This document shows positions 14,539-17,149 of a stretch of 17,149 nucleotides of DNA, in pieces. Position 1 is the first letter of the stretch, and every line of letters starts with the position of its first letter. Origin of the DNA: JAAYDY01 sp964500225 (GTDB taxonomy: Bacteria; Planctomycetota; Phycisphaerae; FEN-1346; JAACEH01); NCBI GenBank assembly GCA_964500225.1, contig CAZCOA010000050.1, forward strand, positions 1 to 17,149, given 5' to 3'. The position numbers and the translations under genes were made by a program. The notes beneath the pieces are model-generated. The model saw only the letters and a list, made by a program, of their open reading frames with translations. It made no database searches and was not told the DNA's origin.

Positions 14539-14564
14539 CTGTCGGGAGCGACCTCCGACGACAG
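14539..14564 (-). other. Hairpin in the flavodiiron leader
   Basis: CTGTCG and GGAG pair with CTCC and CGACAG around a short loop, with a two-base bulge. It lies about 63 bases upstream of the flavodiiron ATG, inside the predicted transcript. Confidence 0.35.
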
Positions 14565-14600
14565 CCCTTCCCGTGGGCAGAAACGGGGCACCGCGGCGGA

Positions 14601-14624
14601 CTGGCGGCTCGTTGTCGCCGCCGG
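14601..14624 (-). other. Second hairpin in the flavodiiron leader
   Basis: CTGGCGGC (14601-14608) pairs with GCCGCCGG (14617-14624), with one G-T pair in DNA terms, around an eight-base loop. It lies near the 5' end of the predicted transcript. It could equally be part of the 3' end of the upstream lyase transcript. Confidence 0.35.
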
Positions 14625-14647
14625 CGGAGCCCTCGCCGCTTCGGTGC

Positions 14648-14676
14648 ATTCTATGCTCGCGTCTTCTCACCGGCAA
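14648..14676 (-). promoter_or_regulatory. Candidate promoter of the flavodiiron gene
   Basis: On the minus strand TTGCCG (14676-14671) and TAGAAT (14653-14648) are 17 bases apart, with four and five matches to the sigma70 consensus. It sits in the 234-base gap between the lyase stop and the flavodiiron ATG. The predicted transcript starts near 14641. Confidence 0.5.
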
Positions 14677-14710
14677 GACGTTGAACCGCTCGCAGATGAA
14701 CCGCACGCCG

Positions 14711-16807
14711 TCACTTCGGCCACACGACCGGCTCGGTCCCGGCGTCCGTGGCGGTCAGGCGCACGACAACCTTCTCTGCCCGCCCATTGCCCCAGGCGAT
14801 GTCCAGCGATACGGCATCCGACGCGACCTCGACGCCCGCAGCCTGGACAGTTGGCGGCTTCTCGTCGGAAGCCAGCGGAACCAGCATCGTCACGAGCCTT
14901 GCTCGCCGGGCCGGTTCCTTCATCGTGTACGTGATCTCGTAACCGCGGTGCGCTGCAGTGCCCTTGCCGGGCCCCGTCCCGCCGACAACGACGGTCTTGT
15001 CCATCTTGGTCTCGACGGGGACCTTCGCCAGCGGCACAACGTGCAGGGCGGCATTGCCCACCTTGGCCGTCGCCCCCGTACCGTCGGCCTCGAACGGGCC
15101 GTCGCTGTGACAGATCCACGTCAGCCGCCGCGGAGCGTCGGCCTCCATGTCGTCCACCAGCAGCACCCAGTCTTTCGTCGCCACGAACGTTCGCCGCAAG
15201 GCGAGCGGGTCGAGCTTCGCCGCATAGGCCGGCCCCATCTCACCCGAAGCGAAAGCATAGTGCTCGGTCAGATGCGCGCGGTCGATGCGGACCTTGCCGA
15301 AGCGGTCCCACGGGAAACCGCGATCGTTGTGGTAGGCGCCATCGACGCCCTGCCCCGTGCCGTCCACCAGCAGCGTGTTGTGGTCGCGTGTCCACTTTTC
15401 GGCGGTGTAGCCCGTGTTGAACGCCAGCGGCGCCCCCTTGGCATAGAGCCAGAAGGCTCCGATGTCCGGATGCACGTGGCCGGCGTTGGGCACCCAGTCG
15501 CGCATCTGGTGGAGCTTGGCCACGGCGGCATGCCCTTCGGGCGGGCCGCAGCGGAACAACACGCACGTCGCGTCGTCGGTCCAGCCGGATCGCCACGCCA
15601 CGAAGCCGTGGTCCTGGAAGTAATGGTACGGCGGAATATCATCGAGCGACGCCGTCGGCGCCGTCGGATCGAACCACAGGAAGGCCGCCGAGGGATAATC
15701 GGTCTCGGGCCACCGGCGGCTCAACAGATTGCCCACCCGTTGCGCCTCGGGCACCTTCAGCACCGACGCCACGCGCCAGAACATACCGGCATTGGTCAGC
15801 GATAGGCCGCTGCGCCGCCCCTCGGGCCATCGGTCCACGTCGCCTACGTCGAACACGTTCGGCATGCCCGGCACCGTCAGGTAGAGCGGAAACCGCCAGT
15901 TCTCGCGGAGGATCGGCAAGTCCAGCGCCTTTTCGCCCGTGGCCCGCCAGATCAGGTCGGCGTACCGCACGTGCCAGTGCAGCGAGTAGGCCCAGTAGCC
16001 CGTGCCTTCGTAGTAATAGCCGTCCGGCCCCAGCACGTAGCGGCACCGACGCAGCACGCAGTACCCCAACTTCAGCCAGTCCTTCGCCGCCGGCACCTCA
16101 TCCGCCAGCGCCAGCGCCGCCGTGGTCATGCCGATCATCGGAATATAGGTGTGATTCTGGTCGAAGCGGATGTCCTGGGCCTTCGGGTCCAGGTCGTCGT
16201 AGATAGCCTTGGCATGAGCGGCCAACCCGTCGCGGATCACCGCACGGTCCGCCTCGCTGAGCTGATCGTGCAGAATGTCGTAGGCGATGCCGATGTGATA
16301 GAGGTACCACGACGCCTGAAGGTCCACGTTGGGCCGCCACTGGCCGTCGCCCCAGACGTCTTCCTTGCAGTAGGCGACCATCCATCGCGCGGCCCGGTCG
16401 AGGTGGACCTTGTCGCCCGTGACGAACCATGCCAGGGCGCCCGACTGCACGCGCTCAATGCGCCAGTAGTGAGCCCCGCTGCGGATTTCCTTGCGATCCG
16501 GCGCCTGGTCGCCCAACTGGCCCGCCGCCGCCAGCACCTGTTTCCACAGGGCGGGTGCGGCCTCCGCCTTCCGTGCCAGCGACTCGCGGTCGCCGGCGTC
16601 GAGCAGCAGCCGCGGACGGCGGCCGAGGTATCCCTCGACGAGCTTCACGTCCGTCCGGGCCATATCTTCGGCCAAGGTCGGCTGCGGTCTCCAGGCGTCG
16701 ATTTCCTCGCCCATGCACGAGACGCCCGCCGCCGAGGCCAGTGCCGCGGCCACCGCAACCGCCGCCCATCGCCCCACCGCGCCGTGCCGCGTTCGAGTGC
16801 CGCTCAT
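14711..16807 (-). CDS. Secreted heparinase II/III-like polysaccharide lyase
   Basis: A 698-residue exported protein likely to cleave an acidic (uronic-acid) polysaccharide by beta-elimination. The N-terminus is a signal peptide (RWAAVAVAAALASAAG) ending near a cysteine (GVSC) that fits a lipobox only poorly. Residues about 60-370 look like the alpha/alpha toroid of alginate-lyase and heparinase II proteins. They include N218-H219 in FDQNHTYIPMIG and Y264-E267 in YYYEGTGYWAYS, candidates for charge neutralisation and catalysis. Residues about 390-690 form the beta-sandwich part, with the family signature H444-V-H446-P-D448 in HVHPDIGAFWLYA. The true substrate is unknown. The start is the ATG at 16807, with GGAGG seven bases upstream; the preceding GTG is in frame but too close to the ribosome binding site. 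It follows the partial gene by 51 bases without a visible promoter, so both probably form one transcript. Confidence 0.82.
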   Translation of the reverse strand: MSGTRTRHGAVGRWAAVAVAAALASAAGVSCMGEEIDAWRPQPTLAEDMARTDVKLVEGYLGRRPRLLLDAGDRESLARKAEAAPALWKQVLAAAGQLGDQAPDRKEIRSGAHYWRIERVQSGALAWFVTGDKVHLDRAARWMVAYCKEDVWGDGQWRPNVDLQASWYLYHIGIAYDILHDQLSEADRAVIRDGLAAHAKAIYDDLDPKAQDIRFDQNHTYIPMIGMTTAALALADEVPAAKDWLKLGYCVLRRCRYVLGPDGYYYEGTGYWAYSLHWHVRYADLIWRATGEKALDLPILRENWRFPLYLTVPGMPNVFDVGDVDRWPEGRRSGLSLTNAGMFWRVASVLKVPEAQRVGNLLSRRWPETDYPSAAFLWFDPTAPTASLDDIPPYHYFQDHGFVAWRSGWTDDATCVLFRCGPPEGHAAVAKLHQMRDWVPNAGHVHPDIGAFWLYAKGAPLAFNTGYTAEKWTRDHNTLLVDGTGQGVDGAYHNDRGFPWDRFGKVRIDRAHLTEHYAFASGEMGPAYAAKLDPLALRRTFVATKDWVLLVDDMEADAPRRLTWICHSDGPFEADGTGATAKVGNAALHVVPLAKVPVETKMDKTVVVGGTGPGKGTAAHRGYEITYTMKEPARRARLVTMLVPLASDEKPPTVQAAGVEVASDAVSLDIAWGNGRAEKVVVRLTATDAGTEPVVWPK

Positions 16808-16814
16808 CACCGCT

Positions 16815-16819
16815 CCTCC
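16815..16819 (-). promoter_or_regulatory. Ribosome binding site of the lyase gene
   Basis: GGAGG on the minus strand lies seven bases before the ATG at 16807. This spacing favours that ATG over the in-frame GTG at 16810. Confidence 0.7.
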
Positions 16820-16858
16820 TTCCGCCTGCCGCGAAACGGCCGACCATTTCGCCCCGTG

Positions 16859-17149
16859 TCACGTCCTCCGCCGCACGGCAAACGCCTCTGCCATCTTACG
16901 ATTCGCCTGAGCCGTCTCCACGATATCCCGTCGCCCGTAGAACTCGTTCATCTGGACGATCACGCTTGTCCTGAGCACGAGTTCCACATTCGGACAGTCG
17001 TCCACGCGGTACGCGATCCGCCCGCCTCCGTAGGCCGGGCAATCGTATGGACAGACGAACCCCTTTTTCCGCGACGTGCAGATCGTCATCTTCTGAAACA
17101 TCTCGTACCGGTCCACGCGTCGCGGATAAACCCCGGCCGACCAGCCCCC
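16859..17149 (-). CDS. Unrecognised protein, C-terminal part (5' end outside window)
   Basis: The minus-strand frame is open from the window edge to the TGA at 16859, giving the last 96 residues of a longer protein. The first possible start in view (GTG at 17116) is probably internal, because the frame continues upstream as GGWSAGVYPRR. Four cysteines occur in a short stretch, in the pattern C-x8-C-x3-C-x14-C (CTSRKKGFVCPYDCPAYGG...DDCPNVE). This could bind metal or form disulfides. The C-terminus is helical and basic (ETAQANRKMAEAFAVRRR). I do not recognise the family. The secreted lyase follows after 51 bases on the same strand, suggesting an operon and perhaps a role in polysaccharide use. 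The function is not known. Confidence 0.65.
   Translation of the reverse strand, partial: GGWSAGVYPRRVDRYEMFQKMTICTSRKKGFVCPYDCPAYGGGRIAYRVDDCPNVELVLRTSVIVQMNEFYGRRDIVETAQANRKMAEAFAVRRRT

Noticed and set aside
1..17149. tRNA, rRNA, CRISPR array, insertion sequence or prophage
   Set aside because: Gaps between genes are all under 240 bases. None shows a cloverleaf, regular spaced repeats or terminal inverted repeats with a transposase.

Overview
The window is GC-rich bacterial chromosome with closely spaced genes on both strands. I see no insertion sequence, phage gene, CRISPR array, tRNA or rRNA. The gene set points to a planctomycete-type bacterium, possibly of the Phycisphaerae side, probably living with little oxygen. 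Pointers are a TIGR03790-family secreted protein, two very long HEAT-repeat proteins, a secreted heparinase II/III-like polysaccharide lyase, a flagellar FliN, and an oxygen/NO-reducing flavodiiron protein. This placement is inference from gene families, not from a phylogenetic marker.

Left part (1-6538, plus strand): the 3' part of uvrC, a small TPR protein with its own good promoter, a terminator-like hairpin, then rsmD and a CCA-adding-type nucleotidyltransferase joined by an ATGA overlap. Next comes a 936-residue protein in which an MFS transporter is fused to HEAT repeats and a helical C-terminal region. Its promoter sits on the end of the cca-like gene and overlaps an 18-bp inverted repeat.

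Middle (6539-9354): fliN on the minus strand, with a FliA-type -10 element upstream, is convergent with the MFS-HEAT gene. It is divergent from dapF, which has an extended -10 promoter. A tiny TM2 membrane protein follows dapF. A TIM-barrel, aldo/keto-reductase-like gene on the minus strand runs convergently into it.

Right part (9355-17149): a HEAT-repeat lipoprotein on the minus strand is divergent from the TIGR03790 protein, and their candidate -10 hexamers overlap. The TIGR03790 gene is convergent with the flavodiiron protein, and tandem hairpins fill the 42-bp gap. Upstream of the flavodiiron gene lies a candidate promoter with a leader of about 165 nt containing two hairpins. Then come the secreted lyase and the 3' end of an unrecognised Cys-containing gene that runs off the window, both on the minus strand and probably co-transcribed.

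Most genes are housekeeping (DNA repair, rRNA methylation, tRNA 3'-end maturation, lysine/peptidoglycan precursor synthesis). The least ordinary items are the MFS-HEAT fusion with its 107-residue internal duplication, the two-module HEAT lipoprotein paired with TIGR03790, and the fliN and flavodiiron upstream regions. I did not find a clear new multi-gene defence or metabolic system.
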